From positions 3,741,501-3,805,500 of the forward strand of contig CM073331.1 of NCBI GenBank assembly GCA_037043015.1: a DNA stretch of 64,000 nt. The letters run 5' to 3'. The position numbers and the translations under genes were made by a program. The notes beneath the pieces were generated by a model. The model worked only from the letters and a program-made list of their open reading frames with translations, made no database searches and was not told the origin of the DNA. Each line of letters starts with the position of its first letter. The stretch's first letter is position 1. Shown here one piece after another: positions 12,303-23,735 of the stretch. The stretch is from Bryum argenteum (Eukaryota > Streptophyta > Bryopsida > Bryales > Bryaceae).

Positions 12303-14172
12303 CTATCGATAACGCTTAAGCGACAGTGTGTTGTTGCGCTTCCATGTAGCACGAATGGATGGACGAGCCTTGGTGTACAAGTGACCTCTGCCGCGAAGAC
12401 CACGGTACTTCTTGCCAGCAGATGTTAATCCTCGCAACTCGCGATGCTTGTGCACTGGGTTCACGATCCAGTTGATCCTTGGGTCCTTGCGGATGACTGT
12501 GTGTTGTGGGTCTACCAAGATGATCTCGAAGTACTTGTAGGTCGAATCCTGCACAGACATCAGTTCACCGTTAATGATCTTTCAAAAAGGAAATGTGATC
12601 GCTTGTGATGTGTGAGGTGCTCTACCTGGTTGATCCAGTATGAGTTAAGAACCCTGAGACCTCCAAGCTTCCTTCCTGCTCGCTCCTCGGCAACTGATCG
12701 CAAGTTACGCTGGAACTTGAGCTGTGTGATACCCTGGTTCTTGGGCTTTCCATACACAATACCCTTTGCCACTGGCCTCTTCCTGCCTCCACGGCGTACG
12801 CGGACGCGGTACACCACGTACCCCTAAATCAACGGTAAACACATTAGACACAAGCAGAGTCAAAGCTCATCACTTCACAGAAAAGCAACGCTCGTCAGTC
12901 TGATGATGACACCTTTAAACTCATGATTGTTCAGCCGCTAGACCACTTTTCAGAAATAATGAGTCGTCACATCGAGACATGTAGCACTCACATGCAGAAC
13001 GCACGGCAAGTCTTTAGTAAATAATAGCCACACCGTGAAGCAGAGTGGCTATCAAACAATATGACTCTAGAAAACGCTAAGGTAGACGGTGCTCAACAAA
13101 TGCGCTAAAAATTCAAGACATGCGCTACGGTTAGAAACAGGGATTCGTTTTAGCTGTAGGCCAAGAAGAATTGACGAAGTCCCCATATATCTGTGGTATT
13201 TTTGTGCAGTAAGAAAATGTTAAGAGTGACTAGTACCGCAGACCTGAATCCTAAAACCCAATCAGTCTCCATGTGTGAGAGGAACATTCATTTTCAAGAC
13301 ACCTGGTAAGTAAGCAAGGGTAGTGATTGAGCAGTCTAGTTGTTTAATCTGTTTGCAGATGAGGTGCATTCATTCTCATGAGTTTGAGAGTGTAAGCAAG
13401 AATCTCGATTGAGCAGTCTAGTCGGTCTGCCCCACCCCATGTGCACATGAGGTGCGTTCATTTTCATGACATCTAGTAAGTAAAAGAATGCAGATAAGTA
13501 GTCTGATCGGACTACTCTCTGAGCCCATTAGGTACACTCTTTTCCAAAAAATCTAGATGGTAAAGACGAATTTCACGAATCTAGAGTGCTCACTGCCTAC
13601 CTTAGCAAATTCACACAAACCAGAATTGCACGACCAAAACCTAAACGAACCAAGTCCCCTCGTCCACAATGCGATGAGCACGGACATGATTTCATGATCC
13701 AAGACAAGCAGGAAACGTTTCGAACTGAGTACATACCGATAGTTCAGCCATAATTGCACTTACAATAGAAGTATTTTCATGTACTCAGACTTTACTGTGA
13801 ATAAGATAGTTAGGTCAAAGAAATTGAAGTACCTGCTTGGCCTTGTAACCTAGACGGCGAGCCTTGTCAGGGCGAGAGGGGCGAGTGACGCGGACAATGC
13901 CGGGGAGCTGCCTGAACTCCCAGCAGCGCACACGCAACAGAAATCGCAGCACATCGGACTGCTTTTTCCGCCACAACTCCTCGATATACTTGTAGGCGCC
14001 TGTATTCAACGACAACAAGAAACTTCATGCACCATAACCACCGGAAACAATCGAATCCGAAGCTCATTCACTAAACCCTAAATAGCGCTTGAACCTCAAT
14101 TTTTTTAAAGAAAGGACTGCTGAAACTAAATTATGGTGACGAAGATTAGAAAATGCGAGATTGAGTACCCAT
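12303..14172 (-). CDS. RPL15: Large-subunit ribosomal protein eL15 (RPL15)
   Basis: The four exons are 14172-14169, 13999-13833, 12823-12626 and 12548-12303. They join in phase to 204 aa, the usual plant length. The first coding exon is only ATGG, followed at once by a GTACTC donor; the rest of codon 2 comes from the next exon (GC|GCC TAC), giving MGAYKY. Hallmark stretches are [63 protein letters not shown] and [20 protein letters not shown]. It ends in SLKRYR. The protein is a basic structural component of the 60S subunit that binds 28S rRNA near the exit tunnel. The split right after the start codon is the usual intron-1 position of many eukaryotic ribosomal protein genes. Confidence 0.97.
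13260..13560. repeat. ~90-bp degenerate tandem repeat in an eL15 intron
   Basis: Three copies of a block with GTGCATTCATT(C/T)TCATGA, then TAAGTAAG/GTAAGTAAA and GAGCAGTCTAGT occur in a row in the intron between 12824 and 13832. I looked for snoRNA C/D boxes on the gene strand and did not find a convincing pair. Confidence 0.6.
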
Positions 14173-14495
14173 GATACAATCCTGCAGAGTTGAAATAGCG
14201 ATGGCGCAACCAAAAGAGGAATATCGGGCCAGAGCCCTGCGAGAAGAAGCCCCCTGTTGACACAACCCTAACTGGACATGTAATCCAGGTGTACATATAA
14301 TGCATCTAGAATTTCGAATCATTTTTGATGATTAGCCTCTTGGAGAAGTAGTAAATTGCTTTTTTAGGTGCCTTTAGAAATTGGATCAATTAACGTACTA
14401 AAGTACATGCTCAATAACCATGCAAATTTTGTCTTAACAAGCTCATCAAGGGAATTTTTGAAAGATGAGCTAAGTTTGGATCTACTAGTTCCACT

Positions 14496-14712
14496 GTTCG
14501 GGAAAACTGATGGCTAGTTCATTTTTAGCCGATGGATTTCTCACACTAGCCGGTCCATTCATGAAACTACCGGCTAAAAACCAATGAAAATTACATATAA
14601 ATTTATATTCTCAGTACAAAATAAGACAATTGCCGGAAGAAATCTGTGAAAATCCGATTGGGTGCGGGAACTGTCAGTTATAAGCTAGTAAAAGTCAAAA
14701 AACTTCCCGAAC
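14496..14712. mobile_element. MITE with TTCGGGAA ends (copy 1)
   Basis: The ends are inverted (GTTCGGGAA at the left, TTCCCGAAC at the right). The body (ACCAATGAAAATTACA, ATTCTCAGTA.AAAATAAG, CCGATTGGGTG) is shared with the copy at 54243-54456. It is about 217 bp and non-coding. Confidence 0.75.
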
Positions 14713-14890
14713 CATGATTCGTTCGTACTTTTTGGACTTACCTTGAATTTGTTGTCATATTTTGAACAAAGTGTTGTAAATGAATCTCAAATCGAGCACC
14801 CTACATTCCCTTTCGTTAACTGCAAAGAATCCTGCAATTTTTGTTGTTTGTGGGATGGTTATTATTTAGTCGTTGATAACAAACATACAC

Positions 14891-15325
14891 TTAACCCCTA
14901 AACGCCCAAGGGGGGGTAAAGCTCCTAACAATTGGTAATAATGCTGATTTTTTCAGAACTGCGTAAAAACAAATAAAAGATGAAAACGGAAACTCCAACC
15001 GTAGGATCTTCTTTGGAGCATGGCAATTAGTATGACATCCGAGTTGCATGCCATTTGGAGATATGGATTTCAAGATCCATGCAAGAAAGGGGTGAAGATC
15101 ACACCACCAAAACTTTCATGAAAAATCTCTTTCGCCGACTCTCACAAATTGAGGATCAAGGTTTTTACTATTTATCCAAGGAGGGAGTAGAGTAAACCCA
15201 CCGAGGAGTTGAGCAAAAAAAACGGCGGATGAAAAATCGATGGGATGAAAGCGGGGTTGTGCACCAAAGACGGAGCCTCACATCCAGAATGTCGAAAAAC
15301 GACATTGTGGGCGCTTAAGGGTTAA
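14891..15325. mobile_element. piggyBac-like MITE, 435 bp (copy 1)
   Basis: It starts TTAACCCCTAAACGCCCA and ends TGGGCGCTTAAGGGTTAA, i.e. near-perfect 14-bp inverted ends beginning CCC inside TTAA duplications. TTAA targets with CCC/GGG termini are the signature of the piggyBac superfamily. A copy of exactly the same length, about 97% identical by eye, lies at 16575-17009. It has no transposase frame. Confidence 0.85.
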
Positions 15326-16574
15326 AGAATTTATATGCTCTTTGTGCTCCCACTAGAGGAAAATAGGGTCCTCGGACACTGTTTTTAACGCTGTTTTTAA
15401 CGCGATTTAACATCGTTTAACACGGGCAGAAAAAGTGACGCAAATAAATCAAAAATGTCACGAACGTCTTTTAAGTTTAACGTGTAGTGTTAAAAAATGT
15501 TAACGGGGACAAATGATTTATGACGCAATATTAAAATGACATTTTTCCAGTTGGGTAAGTTACCGAGGGTCAGTAACTTGATAAGTAAATTACTTTCCAC
15601 GTCAGCTTTTCCCGCGTTTGTACATGCCACGTGGGACAAGTTTTCATCCTTGTGATTGATGAAATTTGATCTGATGTGGCATCAGAAATATGACGTGGCA
15701 TTTGAATTTGGTGGCTGAGATTGTGACACGTGGCCACATCCTGGAATGTGAAAGAAGTTCGGAGTTTGTGTCAAAAGAAACAAGAGATAGTGTCCACATT
15801 GACGTTGAGGAACACTTGTGTCGTCTGTTTTAACGCGATTTCCAAAACATCCTTAGACGTTGTTTAATATTGTTAAACACAAATGTCGTTTGTTTTAATG
15901 CGTTTTGGATGACATTCACGTTATCAAGTTATGTGTGAAAAGAAACAAGGCCTCGTGTCAAAGTTGACGCACTTAAACACGAATGTCACGTGTTTTAGCG
16001 TGTTTCGAGTAAAGAGACAAGATGTAGGATGACTTTCGCCACGTCATCCATCGACGCAATTTGATGACAGACATGTGTCAAAAGAAACACAACATGACAC
16101 AATATGACGGAAATGAAAATGTTAAAAGTGACGTTACATGACACATTCCATAACGTAAATGCAACGTCAAACATAACAGACTCTGACAGAAACATACATG
16201 AAATGGAGTGCAACATAAAGCTGGTCAGTGCTTTCGCTGTATTAGATGGAAAATCAACCATTGATACAAAGTCGCAAGTATTGAGTAGCATAAAGCATAA
16301 AGGTTACATATATGTGCTATGTGCTAGGGTACTTCTTGCGTTACAGTGCGTCAAAAGTGACGCGCTAGCGTTAAACCTGCGTTAATAGTGACGCATTCAA
16401 GTACGCTATATGATGACGTCTCTAAAAACATTGTTTAACACAACCTATGTCACTTTTGACGGGCGCGTCACTTTTGATGCAGAAACCCTAGCTGCCGTAG
16501 AGTGACTTTCTGGGTTTCCTCATGCTCGATTTTTGTTGATCTGCACAACACACATTACCACGGACGCGCTGAGT

Positions 16575-17009
16575 TTAACCCCTAAACGCCCAAGGGGGGG
16601 TAAAGCTCCTAACAATTGGTAATAATGCTGATTTTTTCAAAACTGCGTAAAAACAAATAAAAAATGAAAATGGAAAATCCAACCGTAGGATCTTCTTTGG
16701 AGCATGGCAATTAGTATGACCGCCAAGTTGCATGCCATTTGGAGGTATGGATTTCAAGATCCATGCAAAAAAGGGGTGAAGATCACACCACCAAAACTTT
16801 CATGAAAAATCTCTTTCGTCCTCTCTCACAAATTGAGGATCAAGGTTTTTACTATTTATCCGAGGAGGGAGTAGAGTAAACCCACCGAGGAGTTGAGCAA
16901 AAAAAACGGCGGATGAAAAATTGATGGGATGAAAGCGGGGTTGTGCACCAAAGACGGAGCCTCACATCCAGAATGTCGAAAAACGACACTGTGGGCGCTT
17001 AAGGGTTAA
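16575..17009. mobile_element. piggyBac-like MITE, 435 bp (copy 2, nested in CACTA element)
   Basis: It has the same ends and length as the copy at 14891-15325. It is flanked by TTAA on both sides within CACTA sequence, so it inserted after the CACTA element. Both copies are in the same orientation. Confidence 0.88.
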
Positions 17010-17097
17010 TAAGGCACGTCATGCAATCAAACTGAGATAGAGATCATCACGATGCAGCTCTTGAACAACCTAAAAATTGCAAAAAAAGAAGATAAAC

Positions 17098-17192
17098 TTG
17101 TAAAACTCTAACACCTCTACAACTCATACTTTAACAATCTAACATGTTACTCTCTAAAACTGTAGAACTCTAACACAAAATGTGAAGAAGAG

Positions 17193-17232
<40 letters not shown>

Positions 17233-17318
17233 TAAAACTCCAACACCTCTACAAGTCATACTTTAACAGTCTAACATGCTAATCTCTAAAACTGTAGAAC
17301 TCTAATACAAAATGTGTA
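17098..17318. repeat. ~88-bp direct repeat flanking a 38-nt poly(A) run
   Basis: TGTAAAACTC(T/C)AACACCTCTACAA... TAATACAAAATGTG-type units occur at about 17098-17185 and 17231-17318, separated by A-rich sequence with an uninterrupted A run at 17193-17230. It lies inside the CACTA element. Confidence 0.8.
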
Positions 17319-18411
17319 GAAATGAAGGCAAGAGTGAGATTCTAGCTTATATTTTCCCTAAAAGTACCATGACCTAACTATGGCGGCTAACCCTAGCCGC
17401 CTCTGTTCATCCACCCCGATGAAAGTCATCCCTCCAGATGGACTGAAGTACGTTATTTGAGACGTCATGGTAGACGTCTTTCTTCACATGCTTGTGTTGA
17501 TGTGATCATGTCAAAAGTGACAACGTTCACGTTATAAAAGCAACACGACGTCAGTAATGACTCGCTGGCGTAAACCATGCGTCAATAGAAACGCATGCAT
17601 GATGACATCTTTAGGATCAGTGTTTAACACATCCTATGTCTTTTTAGACACGTGCGTCAATTTTGACGCAGGTCAAACCCTAGTTGCCGCAGGTCAAACC
17701 CTAACCCTAAAACACAATTTAAAGTAATATATGTTACTTTTGACATTCACGTCACCATTGACACTCTCTAGGATCATTCACCAAGTTAAACCCTAACAGC
17801 CACGTCACCCTACCATAAATGCACATGACACATCAGCTATGTCTTTAAGTTTCCTTAAACACACGTTGACACAATTGTGCGTCAAAATAAACACCAACGT
17901 CACTATTCACATCCACATGGGACAAACACCAACTTGTCCTAGTCACCCCTATCCTCCACATAAGCCTTCCACATAAGCCTTCCACATCACCAAGGCATTC
18001 TACGTAGGATTTATGAATATGTCAAAAGTAACACACTAAACGTCGCCCATGTCACTTTAAACGTCATCAATGTTAAAAGAAACGTGTTGATGTGTATCAT
18101 GAATATATTTAATCATTTAAATATTACTAGAGGGTAAAAAATGAAGTACTAAAGTTAACCCTCCTGGGGGCGTACATGTCAACGTTGACGTAGTTCTGTT
18201 CGTTTTAACGCGGTTCTGTTCTTCCGAAATCCATGAGTGTTACTATGACACTCGCTGTTAAACCATAGTCAATAGTGACGGAAGTATGTTAAACCGATTA
18301 ACATGCAGAAAGTCACTGTGGTCAAGTTACCCACACTAATTTCGATCAGTCTGGGTAAACGTCACTTTTGACGCGAAATAACGCGGGACAAATCATTGTT
18401 TTCCTCTAGTG

Positions 18412-19356
18412 TCCAAAAGTTCATTAGAACAATTTTTTTACTCCATTAATTTCATGATAATTGTCCACTAGATTGTCCAAATCTTTTCTCAATTGATTGT
18501 AAAAGAATTCAATATTTATTCTTTGAAGCAAGTAATTTCTTTTGTTTGGTTTGTACTTTGATCCGGGAAACCGCTAATTGGATTGGAGCGCGTTAGAAGC
18601 AGACTTTTCTGTTGAGGTGTGGGCAACGATCAGATTGCCATTAGAATCGACGGATCCTGAGATATTAACTATCCAAGCATTTATAGCCTTATAGATATTG
18701 CAAATAGATTGTATGAGGGTGGCAACGCTGGGGGTCTATTATTTAAGGTATGTAGTTTGTTTCATTTTGTTTTGTTTGGAATGTGACAATATGATCTCAA
18801 GCATCACCGGTCAGATTAGGAAGCATGAGGTATTGTAGGAAACAAGTTTTTTTGTAAAATTGTGGAAAACGACCGGATTTGAAAACGGTCAACGAAGCCA
18901 AAGATATTCATTTTTCAAGTAATTTTGGCCCCCCAAATTATCCGAAATTACAAAAATGACATAATTATAGAACTACGAAAAACACAAGGGGGAGATGGTA
19001 AAAGTATTTAAGTGAGCATGGCAAAGCCTCAAGGGCATACTAGTAAATGCTTGTAGGTGCTTACATGTGTTCATAATTATTTTTGTTTGCATTCCAAGAG
19101 ACGCTTTACATGGGGAAATTCAAACAATAGACATGAGGTGTCATTGGAAGAGGGGTTTTTTGCAAAAGTGCAGGCAACAATCAAATTGCAAATCAAAGTG
19201 ATGAATTCGAAGATATTGAATTTCAGCGTATGGCCCAAGAAATTTTGGAAATTATTTGTGAGAGCATGACAGCGTTAAGATAGGTCAAAAACACAATATA
19301 TTTATGTCAAATTGGAAGGGTTTGGTGTTCTTCTTTTTATATCTATCAAATCAAAG
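18412..19356. other. Spacer with diverged dispersed repeats
   Basis: Blocks around 18550-18900 and 19125-19260 share phrases such as GCATGAGGTGTC(A/G)TTGGAAG and CAACGATCAGATTGCC with each other and with 50400-50560. No gene was recognised. Confidence 0.45.
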
Positions 19357-19710
19357 CCTTGGCTTGGTGGTTAGGGCTTAGGCCCCCAATGAGGTGGTTG
19401 TGGGTTCTATTCCCTATGCCGGCGTGGTGCTCAACATTATAGTCCACCCAACTATTGTGGGAGGTCCTTGGACCTTGTTGTATGGGTACCTCAAAGCCCT
19501 CTGGGGGGATACTATGTCAAGTATCTTCAAGGCACCAGTAACTAGGTTAGAAACTAGCGTAGTTACAGTGTCCACCCTGGAGAGAGGGAAGTAGTATTGT
19601 TCTAATTTCCCCTTGTCCGGTCGCCATCGGGATATTAGCATTACGAATGGACACTTCATTCACGCCGGCCCCTTACAAAGGGACCGGAGTTTCTATCTGA
19701 AGAAGAAGAA
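19357..19710 (+). mobile_element. tRNA-derived SINE with 5' head
   Basis: The head resembles a tRNA gene: a box A-like GGCTTGGTGGTTAGGG (19361) and a box B-like GGGTTCTATTCCC (19402). A non-coding body of roughly 300 bp follows, with a GAAGAAGAAG-rich end. Related copies lie at 8046, 53640 and 58745 and, inverted, at 19700-19780 and 50215-50400. SINEs are non-autonomous and move by LINE enzymes. Confidence 0.75.
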
Positions 19711-19825
19711 AAAGAGCACTAGACCCGTGAGGGTTGGCATGAATAAAGTGTCCGTTTGACCTACCCTTGATGATATGCCCAGAGGAGTTTCTATCTATCT
19801 ATCTATCTTTCTATCTATCTATCCA
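19700..19825 (-). mobile_element. Inverted SINE tail plus (TCTA)n microsatellite
   Basis: GTGAGGGTTGGCATGAATAAA and CCTTGATGATATGCCC are the reverse complement of the SINE tail at about 8118-8175. It directly abuts the forward SINE. A (TCTA)n run follows at about 19793-19823. Confidence 0.6.
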
Positions 19826-20101
19826 ATCTTTTTCTTTTCCTTTGTAGCCACCTTGACGCTTTTATGAGTGACTAAAGTGCTACCGTGGACTGACGCAACT
19901 TGCCGCACTCCAGAGGCACTTGAAGAGAACGTATCTTGACCATAGATAGTGCTCAGATCTAACGGTCACCATCAAAGTTAGGTCAAGTTTCGACTCCGGG
20001 TTCCGAAGAAACCAATTCTGAGGAATATCGTCTCTCTCTTTGTGCACTTGCTCTCGATCGTCTTTTCCGAGTCGTGTTGCGGAATCCGACGCTCGGTCAA
20101 A

Positions 20102-21357
20102 ATGTCGTCCAGCGAGCTTGCTTGCACCTACGCCTGCCTTATCCTGCACGACGATGGCATTGCCATCACGGTACGTTTGTTTTCCTCCAAAACCCTAGCA
20201 AGGGTACTAACCTGATAATTTGGACTCGAGTAATAATAATGCTGCACCTGGCTATAAAACCGCGCCGGGCTTACATTAATGCAATCATGTTGGAGCTATC
20301 AATCGTCGAATTGTTCAATCGAATTTAGGTCAAACTTTTGTTGAAAATTTTAGAGTGTTCCTCGTCTATGAATCATTTATGATCGTTAAGAACACTTGAT
20401 TTCGAGGTGTACACTATGTTCCGCTTTTCCTGCTCTTGTCAATCTACACCCCTCTACCACAACTTAGAGGAATCCTTTCTGTAACAGGCTGATAAGATTG
20501 CGACTCTGGTCAAGGCTGCCGGAGTGCAAATAGAGGGCTACTGGCCCAGTCTTTTCGCCAAGCTTTGCGAGAAGAGAAATGTTGATGATCTCATCACGAA
20601 TGTCGGAAGCGGTAAGATTGCCATCATTACGACGAGTATCATATCTTGAGTACTAGTTGTATTTTAAACCTTAAGGGTTCCCGTATGAATACATATCGTT
20701 ACGTGCGTTTAGTGATTAGTTGTGGTACTGTGGAATCTTTTTAGGAGGTGGTGGTGGTGCCGTCGCTGTGAGCGCCGCTCCTGCCGCTTCTGCGGCTGCC
20801 GAGGCTGCCCCCAAGGAGGAAGAGAAGAAGGTATGTAACACTTTTCCCCACATGAGTAAGATGTTTGATAAACCTTTGACCATCTGCTTAAGAAACGAGT
20901 GACATGGGAACTGTTTATTGCACATGGACAGATATGTATTGTAGTGGAAAAATGATAGATATATATTGTGCTGAAAAAATGAGAGGAATCATTTGACACC
21001 AAAGTGCAAAGTGAGATTCTTTCGCATTCATTATTCTATGTTAATATGTTAGTAGTTGTAGATTTTTTTTACTCAGTAGCATGTATATGGGAGTATTAAG
21101 TTGAAGTTATGATAGAAACGAGACAGTCTGCCATGGGGCAAGCAGGGGTCGTGAGTTGTTGGCAGCATACTTTACCACCAGATTGTGTGCAACTTACAAA
21201 GTCCAGTAGTGACTAAACAGTAATGAGTTGATGCAATTGGTCCATAGAGCGCCTAGGATTCTTAGTTTGCCAATCTCATGAAGCCTTATCGATTTTGTTG
21301 CAGGAGGAGCCTAAGGAGGAGAGCGACGATGACATGGGCTTCAGCCTGTTCGATTAG
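20102..21357 (+). CDS. RPP1: 60S acidic ribosomal protein P1
   Basis: Four exons (20102-20170, 20488-20611, 20745-20830, 21304-21357) join in phase to 110 aa. The N-terminal helical domain reads [18 protein letters not shown] and [23 protein letters not shown] Gly/Ala/Pro hinge follows, and then the universal acidic C terminus [14 protein letters not shown]1 pairs with P2 to form the lateral stalk of the 60S subunit, which recruits and activates elongation factors. The N terminus and hinge fit P1 rather than P2. The start codon follows a short leader after the SINE-rich spacer. All introns are GT-AG. Confidence 0.97.
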
Positions 21358-22195
21358 GTTTACTTTCTTGGGTAGAAGGCAACTCTGGTCCTTCCAATTT
21401 TGACCCTTGTTTAGGTTGAGGACTTAAAAGTGGTTTGTTCAAAAGAAGTTGTTTATTCTCGCAATTTCACAGACCTTATGGTGTTCTTTCGTGGGATGAG
21501 GTTTTTTTATATGTATGTGAATGCTGTGTGATTTGAGTTGGTGTATTGAGATTGTCGAATATTGTTGAACACGAAATCAGTGAGATTGAGTTTACAATTT
21601 CATTTTGATGAGGGAAATTGCAGTTGCAATGTCGGATCAAAACGTCGTGACTATTTTGTGGAACATCAGAAGATGTTCAGCAGAGTTTTTGGACTTTTTT
21701 AGACACAAAACGAGTGCTTTACGTTGTTGAAATGAATTTGAGTTTGATGCTACGAAGTGAAATTCTACATATGATTTTATTTTTGTCGATTTTGAAGAAA
21801 GTATGAATGTATTTTGCATAAGGATCAACCGCTTGGTCTTAAGGATATTATTATTGCGAATCAATGATGTCTCTACATTACAATGCATGGAATGCGTGGG
21901 GTTTTGGGCATTCAGTAACAAAACTTTGGAGGAAAATGTACATGGAAAAGGAACAGAAGCATGGTTCATCAATTGTCACAATGATGTTTGAAGACATTTA
22001 TGCAAAGAGTGAACAATTATTTTTTTGACTTTGAACAACTGAAGTTAGACTAGCAATTTTCCAGCCGACAGTGCAGGTGAATCCATCTCACTCACTTTTT
22101 TTAGCCAATTGAAAATGATCAGAAGATGGTGAGATAACAGTTCAGATATATGGTGCCCAAAACATAAACCCTTGAGGTGAGAAATTCGATTTTAC
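21358..22195. other. Spacer downstream of the P1 gene
   Basis: It includes the P1 3' UTR. No further coding sequence was recognised; the small open frames at 21637-21991 look like chance. Confidence 0.5.
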
Positions 22196-22430
22196 CAATC
22201 AGCACATTATACGATGTTACTTTAGGGCAACAATTTAGGAACACCTATATTTCCAACTACAAAAATTCATAACTCCTTGTAGAAAAATCTAAAATGGTTC
22301 ATTTACTCTGTCTTTCTACCAATTTTCCGCATGAACAAAAAGTGCTTGCATGAGTAACATCTCTATAGATTTCCCGTACTGAAAATTGAGCCATATTGAA
22401 CATCTTACTATTTGCATAAATCCTCAACGA
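22196..22430 (+). mobile_element. MITE relic related to the GAGAGTGCT family
   Basis: TTTAGGGCAACAATTTAGG, CACCTATATTTCCAA, AATTCATAACTC.TTGTAGA and ATTTCCCGTACTGAAAATTGA are shared with 56310-56500 and resemble the centre of the MITEs at 27194 and 55002. Terminal repeats are not preserved. Confidence 0.55.
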
Positions 22431-22449
22431 AGGAGTATCTGCATTCACG

Positions 22450-22545
22450 GTCTTAGAACCATCCAACCTTCCATGAAAACTCGAGACTGACTCTTTCTCT
22501 AGAACCATCCAACTTCCATGAGAACTCAAGATTGACTCTTTCTCT
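22450..22545. repeat. ~47-bp tandem duplication
   Basis: Two copies of AGAACCATCCAAC... GACTCTTTCTCT stand side by side, immediately left of the large inverted repeat. Confidence 0.7.
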
Positions 22546-23735
22546 ATCTCGGTTTTGATTCTTACCTCAATTTTACTTTAACTTGATAGGATAAAATAGT
22601 ATCTTGTCTTCTTGGTTTTGACTAGCATGACTGCTTCTATTTTTAAACTCATAGCAAAGAACAATGTAGCCAAGAGTATACAACCTCTAACTTTACCTAA
22701 GTTAGAAGCCGATGGTAGGAATTACTTGAGGTAGTGTGTTGATTTCAAGACATATTTTGTATCTAACAAATTTTAACAACTTCTCACTTACCCGGTACTA
22801 TCAAACTTCACGGCCGCACAAAAAACCGCAATTGTCTTTATGCGGAAGCATATTGATGATTCCCTTCAACAACATGCAAGAAGGTTATTAGATTATCAAC
22901 CACCCGCTTCGAGATAAAGTTGATGGGAAAGACCTCTTAGAGCCTTGACTTACAGATTGTTCACCTTCTTGATGGAAGCATATTTCTTCATCAAACGAGT
23001 TATACTCAAAAGATGCTGAAGAGATTTAACATGGACAATGCCAGCCCTCTCTCAGCTCCAATGATTGACAAAAGTAGCACCGATGATGAACTCTATCATC
23101 CATGTCAAGACAAGGTAGTGCATCCTATTTGTGAACTCCTCCACCTTGTCTTGGCATAGATGATAGAGTTCATCGTTGGTGCTACTTTTGTCAATCATTG
23201 AAGCTGAGAGAGGGCTGACGTTATCCATGTTAAATCTCTTCGACATCTTCTGAGTATAACTCGTTCGATAAAGAAATATGCTTCCATCAAGAATATAGAC
23301 AATGTATAAGCTAAGGCAATAGGAGGTCTTTTGCAACAACTTTATCTCGAAGCGGTGGTTAGTAATGTAACAACCTTCTTGCACATTGCTGTTGAAGTGA
23401 TTCATCAATATGCTTCCGCATAAAGACAATTGCCCGACTTTTCGGTGTAGCCGTGAAGTTTGATAGTACCGGGTAAGTGAGAAGTTGTTAAAATTTGTTA
23501 GATACAAAATATGCCTTGAAATCAACGTACCACTTCAAGTAATTCCTACCATCAGCTTTTAACTCAAATAAAGTTAAAGGTTGTGTATCCTTGGCTACCT
23601 TGTTCTCTACGATGGGTTTAAAAGTAGAATTGGCCATGCTAATCAAAACCAATAAGACAAGATACTATTCTATCCTATCAAGTAAAAGTGAAAATGAGGT
23701 AAGAATAAAAAACCTGGATAGAGAAAGAAAGTCCT
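22525..23735. mobile_element. Large inverted repeat of Ty1/copia gag-like sequence
   Basis: The left arm (about 22525-23115) and right arm (about 23143-23735) are reverse complements, with high identity over nearly 590 bp and a loop of only about 27 bp. Read inward on either strand, each arm encodes the start of a copia-type gag: MTASIFKLIAKNNVAKS, then LEADGRNYLR and DFKTYFVSNKF on the plus strand, and LKADGRNYLKWYVDFKAYF on the minus strand. Both contain stops and frameshifts, so neither is functional. If transcribed, the locus would form a long hairpin RNA. Confidence 0.85.

Larger units (their letters stand above)
15351..18411. mobile_element. Non-autonomous CACTA (EnSpm) element
   Basis: Terminal inverted repeats are a perfect 13 bp: CACTAGAGGAAAA at 15351 and its complement TTTTCCTCTAGTG ending at 18411. 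Both sides are flanked by the 3-bp duplication TCC, as expected for CACTA transposons. The body is packed with short diverged motifs (TTTAACGCG, GTCACTTTTGACG, GTCAAAAGTGACG) in both orientations, typical of the subterminal transposase-binding repeats of this superfamily, here spread over most of the element. No transposase frame is present. A 435-bp piggyBac-like MITE is nested at 16575-17009. Confidence 0.9.

Noticed and set aside
12902..12970. C/D-box snoRNA-like TGATGATGA in an eL15 intron
   Set aside because: It lies on the plus strand, opposite to the host gene, and no CTGA D box sits at a suitable distance.
14891..15073. Small frame repeated at 16575-16757
   Set aside because: It is simply the open reading of the 435-bp MITE in both copies, without protein character.
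17700..17715. CCCTAACCCTAAAA as interstitial telomere repeat
   Set aside because: Barely two units, inside the CACTA element, so not meaningful.
22299..22529. 76-aa minus-strand frame with a CSCGK motif
   Set aside because: It overlaps a MITE relic and a tandem duplication and has no recognisable domain.
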